A stretch of 31,242 nt of DNA from contig JAOZRQ010000011.1 of NCBI GenBank assembly GCA_029940115.1, forward strand, positions 1 through 31,242, in the 5' to 3' direction. This document shows positions 8,701 through 16,090 of the stretch, piece after piece. The notes beneath the pieces were generated by a model that had not been told where the DNA came from, made no database searches, and saw only the letters and a program-made list of their open reading frames with translations. This DNA comes from Desulfobacterales bacterium (GTDB lineage: Bacteria > Desulfobacterota > Desulfobacteria > Desulfobacterales > 4be13). The position numbers were made by a program, and so were the translations under genes. Position 1 is the first letter of the stretch; each line of letters starts with the position of its first letter.

Positions 8701-11528
8701 CGGCCGACTTTGGCGACATTGGCGCGGATATCAGCATCAATGGGGAGGGTGACGCGGTCCCCCTGATAATGTCTGATGGGCGGGGGCGGACGGTCCCCGG
8801 GGAGGTCGAGAATGGGGGGCTCCCCGGCAAACCTCTCCAGCCAGTAGGTCTCATGAGCCTTCATCTCTTCGGAACGGGCCAGCCGCATCTGTCGTTCGAC
8901 ATATTCCCGGTTCTGCATCGCCGGAGGGAGTCTGACCTCGCGTTCCTCGCAGAGGGCCGAATAGGTCTCAGCGACATCCCTCATGGCAATGTACCCCGCC
9001 AGTCCGTCAACCAGGATGTGATGGGCGGTCAGGACCAGCAGATGCGACTCCCTTCCGAGCCTGAGGATGCAGACTCGGAATATCGGTCCCTCAGCGAGGT
9101 CAAACGGGGTTCGGACCTCGTTTTCATACCATTCGTCCACCGCCCTCTCTGGATCATCCGACTCGGAAAGGTCCCTGACCGGCACTTCGACATGAGGCAG
9201 GGGCATGACGTGCTGGGACTCGTCACGGATGACCGTCCTCAGCGACTCATGACGATGAACGACCTTCCGAACCGCCTCCTGCAATACTTGGACGCGGAGC
9301 GGTCCACTCAGTTCAAATGTTGTATAGACGTGATACGCCATGGAGCCGGCTTCGGAAATCTGGGTCAGGGCCCAGAGGAGCCTTTGGTCGCCGGTCAGTG
9401 GTATCCCTTGCCCGTGAGCGGTTTCGGGTGGGGTGGGAACAGGATCAGGGGCACGGGCGGGGGAAGGGGAACGGGTAGCAGGGGGCAAAAATCCACCCTC
9501 TCTCAGATCCGCCACGCTTTCCCGCACCGTCCGAATGATCCACTCAACATCCTCATCGGTATGTGCGACGGAGAGGAAGGAGGTGAACCACTCCCAGGCG
9601 AAGACGCCCCTCAGGATCATATGATAGAAGAAGATGTCAAGGTTCTCGGTGAATTCAAAGCGGAGAATCGACGCGAAGTGCGCGATGCGAATCGGCACCT
9701 CGTTCTCCTTGAACCAAGTGTTCAGCCTCTCCGCAAGCCGGGCGGCTCTTCGGCTGAGTTCCTCCTGCAATCCGGGGCCCCGTCTTTTCAGTTCCTTGAG
9801 CATCGCCAGGGTCGCGGACATGACCAGGGGATGCTGGCAGAAGGTCCCGCCGAACATGATCCTTGTCGCGGTAGGGTATGACGCGTCGCCGTACTGCCAC
9901 ACGCCACCGTCAAGGCCGTTCATGTATTCGGCCCTTCCCGCGACGACCCCGATGGGCATGCCGCCGCCGACCACCTTGCCATAAGTGGCGATGTCGGCCT
10001 GGATGCCCCACAGGCCCTGTATTCCCGCGGGATGGACACGGAAGCCGGTGACCATCTCGTCGAAGATCAGCGCGGTGCCGGCCGCCTCGGTGATTTTTCG
10101 GACCTCCCGGAGAAAGTCCACCGGTTGCAACGCGGGATTCCGGCTCTGCACCGGCTCCACGATCACCGCTCCAAGTTCGGGGGCATGTTTCCGGATATAT
10201 TCAAGAGAACTTTCGGCACCATATTCCAAGACCACGGCATCCTCCACCGCGCCCGGCGGGGTGCCGAGGGCGGCGGGCACCCCAACGGGCATGCCGTTCC
10301 GGATGCCGGCGATCACCTGGGTGCTGTCCGAGTGGCCGTGGTACGAGCCTTCAAACATCACGAACCGATTCCGGCCAGTCTTCCCCCGGGCCGTGCGCAG
10401 CGCGGCCATCACCGCCTCTGTTCCGGAATTGGTGAACGCGACCCGTTCCATGCCGGTCAGTTCGGTGACCCGTTCGGCCGCCTCGCCGGCAATCGGGGAG
10501 CGATGGGCCAAGTGGATGACATCTCTCAGATCCACATCCATGGCCTCCCGGACAAAGCTCGGATTGTGGCCGAACAGCGTCACTCCCAGACCCATGGTGA
10601 TATCAAGATATTCGTTGCCATCCATATCCCAGATCCTCGCCCCCTCCGAACGGGCCACCGCGAGCGGATAGAACATCTCCTTGGTGGTGAAGCGGAATCC
10701 GAGCGAGGATCGGCTGTCAACCATCACCGGGCGATGTTTTGCCACCAACGCCTTTGAAGTTTTGGTGCGATCGGTGTATCGGGCGATCAGCGACTCAAGA
10801 TGAGCCTGCTGCTTGTCGGTCAATCCCCTGGCCCTGATCTCAAGGGGGGAGAGCAGTTGTTGGGGAAGTTTCCGACCCGGTTTTCTGGAAGGAGGCCTTC
10901 TTTGTGGGGATTTTAGGTCTGCCGTTGGTTCCGTCGAACGAATCTCTCGCCTCATATCTCCCTTCGGTCTCTCCGCCGGCGGTCCCAGATCGGCCGTCGG
11001 CTTCCCGGATGCTCCGGATTCCGTCAGCAGGCCCGTGTCCCTCAGCAGCGCGATCTGCCGTGACACCACCTGATTGACCGCTTGGGACGTCGCACGGAGC
11101 TGCTCGGCAAATATCTGTTCCAGATCCGAGGAGAATTCGCCCGCGGGAATCTCCGGGAATTCGCCCGTGGGGATATCCGGAATGGCACCCGGGCTGATCG
11201 GGGGCGGGGCGGAAATCACGGGAGCGGGTTCCTGACACGTCTGAGACTCAGGATCGGGAGGCACCGAAAGGGGGGCTGTCGGAAGATTCCCCTCAATGTG
11301 GGACGCCAGCGCGTCAATCGTCGAAAGCTCCCGGAAGAGCTGGGGAATCTCGGTTCTGACGCCGTAAATCTCCTCGACACGTTGCTGAATCTGCACGAGG
11401 ACGAGGGAGTTCGCGCCCATGTCGAGAAGCGGGACGTGAATGTCATCCTCAGACGGCCGGGTCAGTAGCGCGTTTTCCGTCAGAGATCGCAATGTCAAAA
11501 GAATGTCTTGTCTGGTATGGGTTTTCAT
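2772..11528 (-). CDS. Hybrid PKS/NRPS: ACP-aminotransferase-C-A(Thr)-PCP-C-A(Orn)-PCP
   Basis: Megasynthase of 2918 residues. An N-terminal ACP (DMGANSL, phosphopantetheine Ser41) is followed by a helical linker and a class III PLP aminotransferase (about 236-660) of the glutamate-semialdehyde type. The aminotransferase shows NSGTEA, FDEMVTGFR with Asp490, and Lys518 in TYGKVVGGG. In known mycosubtilin-like enzymes such a domain aminates the beta-keto acyl-ACP. Then come C1 (about 710-1150, HHILVDG, His837), A1 (about 1160-1745, Lys1738 in the A10 motif), PCP1 (FDVGGDSI, Ser1795), C2 (about 1850-2300, HHAILDG, His1999), A2 (about 2315-2810, Lys2802) and PCP2 (DLGGHSL, Ser2857). A1 reads DFWNIGMVHK, the classical threonine code; A2 reads DVGEIGSIDK, the classical ornithine code. 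No epimerase or thioesterase is present. A1 carries a repeat insertion at about residues 1420-1495. The ACP must serve the PKS module of the preceding gene, which lacks one. AAGGG lies 9 nt before the ATG. The C-terminal tail is acidic, plausibly a docking tail for the next NRPS. Confidence 0.97.
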   Translation of the reverse strand: MKTHTRQDILLTLRSLTENALLTRPSEDDIHVPLLDMGANSLVLVQIQQRVEEIYGVRTEIPQLFRELSTIDALASHIEGNLPTAPLSVPPDPESQTCQEPAPVISAPPPISPGAIPDIPTGEFPEIPAGEFSSDLEQIFAEQLRATSQAVNQVVSRQIALLRDTGLLTESGASGKPTADLGPPAERPKGDMRREIRSTEPTADLKSPQRRPPSRKPGRKLPQQLLSPLEIRARGLTDKQQAHLESLIARYTDRTKTSKALVAKHRPVMVDSRSSLGFRFTTKEMFYPLAVARSEGARIWDMDGNEYLDITMGLGVTLFGHNPSFVREAMDVDLRDVIHLAHRSPIAGEAAERVTELTGMERVAFTNSGTEAVMAALRTARGKTGRNRFVMFEGSYHGHSDSTQVIAGIRNGMPVGVPAALGTPPGAVEDAVVLEYGAESSLEYIRKHAPELGAVIVEPVQSRNPALQPVDFLREVRKITEAAGTALIFDEMVTGFRVHPAGIQGLWGIQADIATYGKVVGGGMPIGVVAGRAEYMNGLDGGVWQYGDASYPTATRIMFGGTFCQHPLVMSATLAMLKELKRRGPGLQEELSRRAARLAERLNTWFKENEVPIRIAHFASILRFEFTENLDIFFYHMILRGVFAWEWFTSFLSVAHTDEDVEWIIRTVRESVADLREGGFLPPATRSPSPARAPDPVPTPPETAHGQGIPLTGDQRLLWALTQISEAGSMAYHVYTTFELSGPLRVQVLQEAVRKVVHRHESLRTVIRDESQHVMPLPHVEVPVRDLSESDDPERAVDEWYENEVRTPFDLAEGPIFRVCILRLGRESHLLVLTAHHILVDGLAGYIAMRDVAETYSALCEEREVRLPPAMQNREYVERQMRLARSEEMKAHETYWLERFAGEPPILDLPGDRPPPPIRHYQGDRVTLPIDADIRANVAKVGRREGCTEFMTLLSAYTVLLHRLTGQTQVVVGTPTAGRSFTGGDTLVGFCTNPLPVRSDTEGNPSFTEHLITMRDILLEAYQHQEYPFSDLIGKLDLRRDGSRPPLISTLFNLEMPAEAPEMSGLEVAWRSNPIRFTPFDLVFNIMDTGDALSLACDYNTDLFDPGTIARVVGHFQTLLRGIVAGPERKISELPLLTEAERHRILYEWNDTGTEYPKERCVHHLFEEQAERTPDAVAVISEDRQVTYSELDAWANGLAHHLRSLDVGPEGLVGICMERSVGMIVGMLGILKAGGAYVPIDPDYPGERIRFILSDADVGVLLTQERLLSKLPEHDAQRISLDTGDEFGRRDDSPPPGVGPDNTAYVIYTSGTTGRPKGALVTHHNLVRLFLATDPWFRFGRGDVWTLFHSCAFDFSVWEIWGALLYGGRLVIVPHIVSRSPEVFSDLLHRERVTVLNQTPSAFRQLDAAEEAALPLPVPDVGQDNRGTGPRSPLAAHPSPDTGPGRRSPLAARHSPDTDHRSPLAAHPSPGTGTGHRSPLAARHSPGRGTGTGSGESDLRLVIFGGEALEIRSLGPWFERHGDIRPQLVNMYGITETTVHVTHRPLTTDDLRHPASVIGVPIPDLRIHILDRHLGPVPVGVPGEMFVGGAGVCRGYLNRPELTRERFVRDPFGDDPGARLYRTGDLARYLPNGEIEFLGRADQQVKIRGFRIEPGEIEAVLSEHPDVREGIVIPRRDDAGGHQLVAYVVRRPGSETGSGDRSLSLSKLRDHLRRQLPEHMIPAFFVFMEALPLTPHGKTDHRALPEPDQTHVRADDEFVPPQTPEEEILADIWGDVLGIGQVGIFQNFFDVGGDSIRCISVVGRAKEAGLNLSVEQMFRHPTIHELSRIGRDEADDIPRVSPTQPFDLISPDVRHRIPEEIEDAYPLSVVQLGMLFHSEYGSREAVYHDIICYTMKMDFDPDALQRSLRGLADRHPILRTAFELSRFGEPLQLVRKTADIPLQCDDLRDRPVSEQEDALDIWMAAEKAWRFDASLPPMIRVHVHRLASDEFVLSLSFHHAILDGWSVSMMMTEFFQTYASALRNEAHAPDDPQDIPFRDFVELERATIEWETCRAFWREKVSDVIRLEFPRLTDGVSPEGGEFSTYEAPLSSDVSEGLRRMARHAKVPLKSVLLAAHMKVLGVLHNTSDVMTGLVVNSRPEERGGERTLGLFLNTLPFRLRLSGGTWTALVRETFAVEQELMPFRRYPLAEIQKPFGTEPLLGTMFNFVHFHVYREALNAEGVAVSVRRSFEETDFPFSADFFLDVVSSRITLELCSDTREQELMQIGEYYANTLSAMANFPDEPYETSAILSDDERRRLLVEWNDTTVNYPADISIHHLFEAQVERRPDAVAVVSGNRQLTYSELNARANQLAHHLISLGVGPERLVGICMERCAEMITGLLGILKAGGGYVPMDPAYPKDRLSFMLADSNVSVLLTQEKLFPDLPENEAHLLCPDNGVLGENDENPGRNITSGHPAYVIYTSGSVGRPKGVVVTHLSLVNAHLAWEQAYHMNHMRARHLQMASLSFDVCTGDVIRSLCSGGTLVLCPHEHLMAPDRLHRLMIEEQTDCAEFVPAVIKHLADHLKRTHGSLDFMRLLIVGSDLWHSEDYAQIRTLCPRARLISSYGVTEATIDSSFFETDGDQRPAGVLVPIGKPMANMRLHIWDRRFRLAPAGVPGELCISGLGLARSYLNRPKLTAEKFVPDPFSIEPGTRLYRTGDLARHLSDGNLELLGRFDHQVKVRGFRIELGEIGAVLSEHPSVRDSVVVARETSSGDRQLAAYIVGETGDSELRDYLKKKLPDHMIPAHVVFMETLPLTPNGKIDRKALPDPGQTESKETYVAPDSPTETAMALIWAEVLDLSRVGIHDNFFDLGGHSLLAMQVTSRLGEAFRMQIPVRSLFESPTISELAGHVEVISKKRNESLDFEHISEDEEVIKI
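3100..4580 (-). other. Adenylation domain A2 with ornithine code
   Basis: Second adenylation domain of the same protein. Anchors LSFDVCTGDV, DCAEFVPAV, LLIVGSD and SSYGVTEATIDS, plus the A10 lysine, give DVGEIGSIDK. This is the classical ornithine signature known from Bacillus peptides. Core motifs YTSGSVGRPKG, YRTGDL, QVKVRGFRIELGEI and TPNGKIDRKAL are present. Confidence 0.88.
7069..7255. repeat. GC-rich minisatellite inside A1
   Basis: Four units beginning CCGGCGA at 7070, 7118, 7160 and 7208 (spacings 48, 42 and 48). Each contains a run of GAGCGGC repeats. The alternation makes a 90-bp higher-order unit repeated twice. All lengths are multiples of three, so on the minus strand it encodes SPLAARHSP/SPLAAHPSP units without breaking the frame of the 2918-residue synthetase. 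Confidence 0.92.
7261..7276. repeat. TGCCCGA palindrome, coding copy
   Basis: TGCCCGACATCGGGCA, a 7-bp inverted repeat around CA, followed by GGGCAGGGGCAGGG. It abuts the minisatellite and encodes part of PVPDVGQ. The same 16 bases occur in the intergenic gap at 11588-11603. Confidence 0.85.
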
Positions 11529-11587
11529 GGGAAAATTCCCTTTGTTGTCTCAGTATCCTTAAATAAAGGTTCGTATGGCCCCCGCCC

Positions 11588-11603
11588 TGCCCGACATCGG
11601 GCA
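11588..11603. repeat. TGCCCGA palindrome, intergenic copy
   Basis: Exact second copy of the 16-bp TGCCCGACATCGGGCA palindrome, followed by CGGACACGGAC. It lies in the 198-nt gap between the two middle genes, about 60 nt upstream of the start of the aminotransferase-NRPS gene. Confidence 0.85.
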
Positions 11604-11656
11604 CGGACACGGACAAAGGGCAAAGGGGTTGTGACATAAGTTTGTCCGGCATCCCC

Positions 11657-11713
11657 AGTTTGTAGTTCCGCCTTTAGGCGGTGCATCACCGCCTAAAGGC
11701 GGAACTACAAACT
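11657..11713. repeat. Perfect 26-bp inverted repeat (hairpin) between PKS 2 and the aminotransferase-NRPS gene
   Basis: Arms 11657-11682 and 11688-11713 are exact reverse complements around a 5-nt loop. Each arm itself contains the self-complementary CCGCCTTTAGGCGG. The right arm ends 13 nt after the minus-strand stop at 11727. No T-run follows on the minus strand, so it is not a classical intrinsic terminator. It looks like an inserted palindromic repeat; it could protect the 3' end of the upstream mRNA or reduce read-through. Confidence 0.9.
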
Positions 11714-11726
11714 GTGGGAACGAGGT

Positions 11727-14700
11727 TTAATCTGCCGCGCCGGCAGCCCACAGCTTCCCCGATGTGGTCAGCATGAAGGCCTCATCTGCCTGTTGCTCGT
11801 ATTTCGTGCGTAGCGATGGCAGGGTGAGCATCTTTTGCGAAAAACCGCTTCGCTCAATTTTCGCACTCCGGATTGCCAAATTCTGAAATGCGGGATGCTG
11901 CATGACGAAGCTCCCCAGACTCTGCCCGGGGCCGGTTTCCAACAAAATCCCCTCCCCTGCCCGTAGCAACTCGCCGATCCCGTCGGCAAAACGGACGGTT
12001 TGGCAGGTGTGTTCGACCCAGTACCGGGGATCGGTGGCTTGGCCTTCGGTAACCCATGTTCCGGTCACATTTGAAATGTAGGGAATCCGGGGTCGGCTCA
12101 GGCGGATCCCTCCGACCCGTTCCGCCAGCCTCTCCCGGATCGGCGTCATTATCTTGGTGTGGATCGCATGGAAGTGCTGAACCCGCCGGCAGATGACATC
12201 CGACTCTCTTAGACGGCTTTCCAATGCGGCCACCGCGTCGTCGGGCCCCGCCACCACACACTGGGACGGGGTGCTGATGATGGCGATGGAGAGCGCATTT
12301 CCGAGCAGGGGCAGAACCTCCTCTTCCGACAGGGGGACGGCCAGCATCGCGGCCCTTGGCAGTTCCTGGATCATCCGCGCCCTTTCGACCAACAGGGAGA
12401 GCGCATCCGCCGGGGACATCACACCCGAAAGGCAAGCCGCGACGTATTCCCCGGTGCTGTAGCCGATCATGGCTTGGGGCCGGATCCCCCGTTCCATCCA
12501 CATCCGGGCCAGCGCGTAGTCCATCAGGAATATGCAGGGATAGACGATCTCCGCTTGGTTCAGTTTACGGCTCGCCTCGTCCCCATCTTCCTGGCCACCC
12601 CGTTTGATCATCCGCCTGAGATCAAACCGCGGCGCGGGCGTTTCATCTGCTTTCGACTTGCCCCCTTTCCTGTCATCTTCGGGGTAGAGGATATGCCGCA
12701 AATCCTCTCCCAGCAGGGACAGGAGCTGTTCGCTACACAGATCCACTGTCTCCCGGAATATCGGGTCCGTCCGGTAGAGTCCCCTGCCCATGTTGACGTA
12801 GTGGTCGCCGACGCCCGGGAACATGAGAAAGACTGGCCGGTCAGACGATTCGCAGGTCTGCGTGACCCCCCGCACAGGGTCGGAGGCAGTCAGTGCGCGC
12901 ACCGCGTCATCCGCATTCTGACAGACCAGCGTCCGTCTGTGCCGCAACGATGGTCTCCTCTGTAGCGTGAGCGCCCGTTCAGCGAGGTCGAATTCCGGTT
13001 TTTGACTCATCTGTCCGATCAGCCTTTCCGTCTCGGCCTCAAGGCCGGCTTCGGTCTCTGACGAAATCATCAACAGATGCCATTCTCCCCGGGTCACGGG
13101 CGACACTTCCGAGGTCTCGGAGAGCCCGTGCCCCCGCCGAGGCCCGTTCCCCTGTCCGAGGTCGGGCATGGGCACGGGCTGGGGTTGGGATGAGATTCCA
13201 CGAACCCGCAAAAAATCCAACTGTTGCGAAACCACTTCAGCCATCGCATCAGATGTGAGATCGAGCTGCCGGCCCATCATTCGGGCCAACGACGACGTGC
13301 CTGTGGGTCTCCTCATCGCTGATGGTGCTGACAGATTTTGAGCCGCTACCTGTGGGAGTGCCAGCGTTCCTTTTTTGGACCGGACATCTTTCTTTCTCTT
13401 TGGGGCTGTCAGCGTTGAGGTGCGTTCTGCGACATGTGGGCGAACCGGGGAGGCCTCCTCGGATTCAGGTCGGATAGCCATCCTTTTTTCGGGCTGGACG
13501 TCTTTCTCCCTCCTTGGGGTTACCAGTGTTGAAGGGCGTTCTGCGACACGCGGGTGGATCGGGGAGGCCTCCTCGGATTCAGGTCGGATGGCCATCCTTT
13601 TTTCGGACAGGACGTCGTTCTCGATCCAGTGGGGTTTGCGCTGAAACGGATACGTCGGAAGCGGCACCCGCGTTCTTGGATGATCTTTGTCGAATTCCTG
13701 CCAGTCGATATCCGCGCCCCTCACATACAAGACGGACAGATTGTCCAGCAACACCTGCCAGACGTCCTCCCCCGGTTTCGGGGATGCCAGCCATGTCTCA
13801 CCCGCCTGCCCATGCGCTTCCCTCAGGCGTCCCCCGGGGCCGATTTCCATGAAACAGTCACAGCCCGCCGCCCTCAGCGCGTCGATCCCCGGCTCCTGAT
13901 CCCCCGGTTCCTGATCCCCCGATTCCTTCGGAACGCGCTGCCAATATCCTATATCGGCAAGGGCCTTTGGGTCAAGGATATCCCCGGTCAGTCCGGAGAC
14001 CATGGGGGTGTGCGCCGCGTCAAAGCGAATGGACTCTCCATGGCCGGCAATCAGCCTCAGCGCATCTTCCGGCGAGAAAACGCCGGCCGCGCAGGCAGCC
14101 GCATATTCTCCCCCATTCCACCCCGTGACGCTGTGGGGACGGATTCCCCAAGTCCTCCACAATTCGGCCCATGCGTATTCCTCCGAAAAGAGGGAAGATC
14201 GGAGATGAAAGTCTGACGACTCAGACAGGTCATATTCCTTCCGGATGCGGTCAGACGCCACTTGGCAACGCTTCAGATGTGGACGCAATCCCGGATCGGC
14301 TTCGGGGAGGCGGGCTCCCTTGCCGGAACGCATGTCTGATTCGCCCGCAAAGAGAAACGCAATTTTCGGTCGTTTTTTCCCGCGGGCAGCGACGTGCCCG
14401 ATCCGTGCCTGTGCCCGGTTTCGGGCAGGGGCAGGGGCAAGGGGATCGCTTCCTGCCAGAAATCCTGCCAGACTTTCTACGAATGCTTCCCTCGTCGATG
14501 CGACCAAGGCCAGCCTGTGGCTGAAATGGCTCCTGCCTGCGCTGGCGGTGTGGCAGATGTCCCCGATGTCGGCGGATGATTCTCTGAGAAATGTCTCATA
14601 AGCCGTTGCCAGTGAGCGGAGGGCCTCCTCATCCCTTGCGGAGAGGGTCAGGATGTGGGAGGGGCGTTCCGTCCGGGACCTTTCCCTTGCCGGTCGTGGC

Positions 14701-16088
14701 GGGGCCTCCGCCAAAATCACATGCGCGTTGGTTCCGCTGAATCCAAAGGAGCTGACCCCCGCGACGCGAGGTCTCCCCTCATCTCGGGGCCAGGGGGTGG
14801 GCCGGGAGACCACCGAGACCGGCAGGTCGTCCCAGGGAATGTGGGGGCTGGGCGTGTCGAAGTGGAGGCTCGCCGGAATGCTCTCATGCCGAAGCGACAG
14901 GATCGTCTTGATGATCCCGGCTACCCCCGCGGCGGCCTCGAGGTGTCCGATGTTGGTTTTCAGCGACCCGATCCCCACCCTCTCCTCAGGCGTCCTCTTT
15001 CCAAAGACAAGCCCCAAGGCGCGGGTCTCGATGGGATCTCCCAGAGGCGTCCCGGTTCCGTGGGCCTCGACATAGTCCACATCGTCGGGCGCAAGCCCCG
15101 CATCCTCGAGGGCTTGCAGGATGACATCCCTCTGGGCCGGCGCGTTCGGCGCGGTCAGGCCGTTGCTCCTCCCGTCCTGGTTCACGGCACTCCCCCTGAC
15201 CACGGCAAGGATGTTCTCCCCGTCCCTCTTGGCGTCGGAAAGCCGTCTGAGGACCACGAATCCGCAGCCCTCTCCCCTGACATAACCGTCCGCGGACTCG
15301 TCAAACGCCCTGCACCGTCCGCTCGGCGAGAGGGCCTGAAGTCTTGAGAAGGCGATGTGAAGCTCCGGACTGAGGATCACGTTCACGCCGCCGGCCAGCG
15401 CCATGTCCGACTCATTGTTCCGCAGGCTCTGAACCGCGAGATGCAGGGTCACCAGCGACGACGAGCAGGAGGTGTCAACGGTCATGGACGGGCCCCGGAA
15501 GTCATAAAAATAGGAGAGACGACCGGGAAACGTGCTGAATGCTGTGCCTGTCAGGGCATACTCGTCAACTCTTTCCGGGTCTCCAGAATAGACATGGGCC
15601 CGGACATAGTCACGGGAAGATACCCCCACAAATACGCCTGTACGGGATCCACGCAACCTGTCCGGAGCCTGCCCCGCATTCTCCAATGCCTCCCAGCTCA
15701 CCTCAAGGAGCAGACGTTGCTGGGGATCAAGGGATCGGGCCTCCTTCGGCGAAATGCTGAAAAAGCCGGCGTCAAATTGACGCACGTCGTCAAGGAATCC
15801 GCCGTATCGGATCGATGGGTTCCCCCCGGACGTTCCCCGATCCCATTCACCCGCCGCGCCTACGTCCCACCGATCTGGGGGGATCTCTGTTATGGCGTCC
15901 CTCTCCCGTTCCAACATGCGCCAGAAGGCTTCGGGAGTGTCCGAACCGCCGGGAAAACGGCATCCCATCCCAATGACGGCAATCGGTTCTCCAGTTTTCA
16001 GGGTGCTGATTTCTGCTTTCAGTTCTCTGATCTCTTGAGCCGCCTCTTTCAGAATCTGCCTGTAATTCTGTTCAGTATGATGATCCAT
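11727..16088 (-). CDS. Type I PKS: KS, inactive AT, second intact AT; no ACP
   Basis: Polyketide synthase of 1453 residues. A short helical N-terminus (about 10-33) could dock to the previous PKS. The KS (about 35-460) has DTSCSSS with Cys208 plus intact HGTG and KTNIGHLE motifs. The first AT (about 570-790) is degenerate: the nucleophile motif reads GWNGGE, with Asn658 in place of serine, and the subdomain with HAFH is missing. It ends at a post-AT linker (LPTYPFQRKPHW). A tandem repeat (about 823-906) and a helical segment (QLDLTSDAMAEVVSQQLDFL) follow, then a second KS-AT linker and a complete AT with GYSTGE (Ser1211) and HAIH (His1307, His1310). The protein stops inside the second post-AT linker at GKLWAAG, before any ACP. 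The ACP and aminotransferase of this module open the next gene, so the two genes together make one module adding a C2 unit that is then aminated. The start follows the previous stop by 2 nt with GGAG 8 nt upstream. An originally single gene that has split is a plausible reading. Confidence 0.96.
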   Translation of the reverse strand: MDHHTEQNYRQILKEAAQEIRELKAEISTLKTGEPIAVIGMGCRFPGGSDTPEAFWRMLERERDAITEIPPDRWDVGAAGEWDRGTSGGNPSIRYGGFLDDVRQFDAGFFSISPKEARSLDPQQRLLLEVSWEALENAGQAPDRLRGSRTGVFVGVSSRDYVRAHVYSGDPERVDEYALTGTAFSTFPGRLSYFYDFRGPSMTVDTSCSSSLVTLHLAVQSLRNNESDMALAGGVNVILSPELHIAFSRLQALSPSGRCRAFDESADGYVRGEGCGFVVLRRLSDAKRDGENILAVVRGSAVNQDGRSNGLTAPNAPAQRDVILQALEDAGLAPDDVDYVEAHGTGTPLGDPIETRALGLVFGKRTPEERVGIGSLKTNIGHLEAAAGVAGIIKTILSLRHESIPASLHFDTPSPHIPWDDLPVSVVSRPTPWPRDEGRPRVAGVSSFGFSGTNAHVILAEAPPRPARERSRTERPSHILTLSARDEEALRSLATAYETFLRESSADIGDICHTASAGRSHFSHRLALVASTREAFVESLAGFLAGSDPLAPAPARNRAQARIGHVAARGKKRPKIAFLFAGESDMRSGKGARLPEADPGLRPHLKRCQVASDRIRKEYDLSESSDFHLRSSLFSEEYAWAELWRTWGIRPHSVTGWNGGEYAAACAAGVFSPEDALRLIAGHGESIRFDAAHTPMVSGLTGDILDPKALADIGYWQRVPKESGDQEPGDQEPGIDALRAAGCDCFMEIGPGGRLREAHGQAGETWLASPKPGEDVWQVLLDNLSVLYVRGADIDWQEFDKDHPRTRVPLPTYPFQRKPHWIENDVLSEKRMAIRPESEEASPIHPRVAERPSTLVTPRREKDVQPEKRMAIRPESEEASPVRPHVAERTSTLTAPKRKKDVRSKKGTLALPQVAAQNLSAPSAMRRPTGTSSLARMMGRQLDLTSDAMAEVVSQQLDFLRVRGISSQPQPVPMPDLGQGNGPRRGHGLSETSEVSPVTRGEWHLLMISSETEAGLEAETERLIGQMSQKPEFDLAERALTLQRRPSLRHRRTLVCQNADDAVRALTASDPVRGVTQTCESSDRPVFLMFPGVGDHYVNMGRGLYRTDPIFRETVDLCSEQLLSLLGEDLRHILYPEDDRKGGKSKADETPAPRFDLRRMIKRGGQEDGDEASRKLNQAEIVYPCIFLMDYALARMWMERGIRPQAMIGYSTGEYVAACLSGVMSPADALSLLVERARMIQELPRAAMLAVPLSEEEVLPLLGNALSIAIISTPSQCVVAGPDDAVAALESRLRESDVICRRVQHFHAIHTKIMTPIRERLAERVGGIRLSRPRIPYISNVTGTWVTEGQATDPRYWVEHTCQTVRFADGIGELLRAGEGILLETGPGQSLGSFVMQHPAFQNLAIRSAKIERSGFSQKMLTLPSLRTKYEQQADEAFMLTTSGKLWAAGAAD
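13368..13620. repeat. 114-bp tandem repeat, about 2.2 copies, in PKS 2
   Basis: The TTTTTTCGG-anchored units are about 114 bp apart (anchors near 13371, 13484 and 13598), giving 38-residue units built around EKRMAIRPESEEASP and VAER. The copies are diverged, so this is not a recent assembly artefact. It lies between the dead AT and the second AT. Confidence 0.88.
13700..14380 (-). other. Degenerate acyltransferase domain (AT0)
   Basis: First AT of the 1453-residue PKS. The usual GQGSQ motif has become FLFAGESDMRSGKGA. The GHSxGE nucleophile elbow reads GWNGGE, so the catalytic serine is lost. The part containing HAFH and its small subdomain is absent, and the ferredoxin-like region is shortened. 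A 15-bp tandem repeat encoding the peptide GDQEP twice sits where that segment should be (about 13885-13925). The C-terminal part FMEIGPGGRL and the post-AT linker remain recognisable. It cannot be catalytic; it may still serve as scaffold. Confidence 0.85.
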
Positions 16089-16090
16089 GT

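Noticed and set aside
11450..11652. Small minus-strand ORF across the intergenic gap
   Set aside because: It is made of the TGCCCGA repeat and antisense or out-of-frame sequence of the next gene's 5' end, with no recognisable protein.
11657..11713. Rho-independent terminator after PKS 2
   Set aside because: The stem is excellent but no T-run follows on the minus strand, and the downstream gene must be expressed with the upstream one to supply the ACP.
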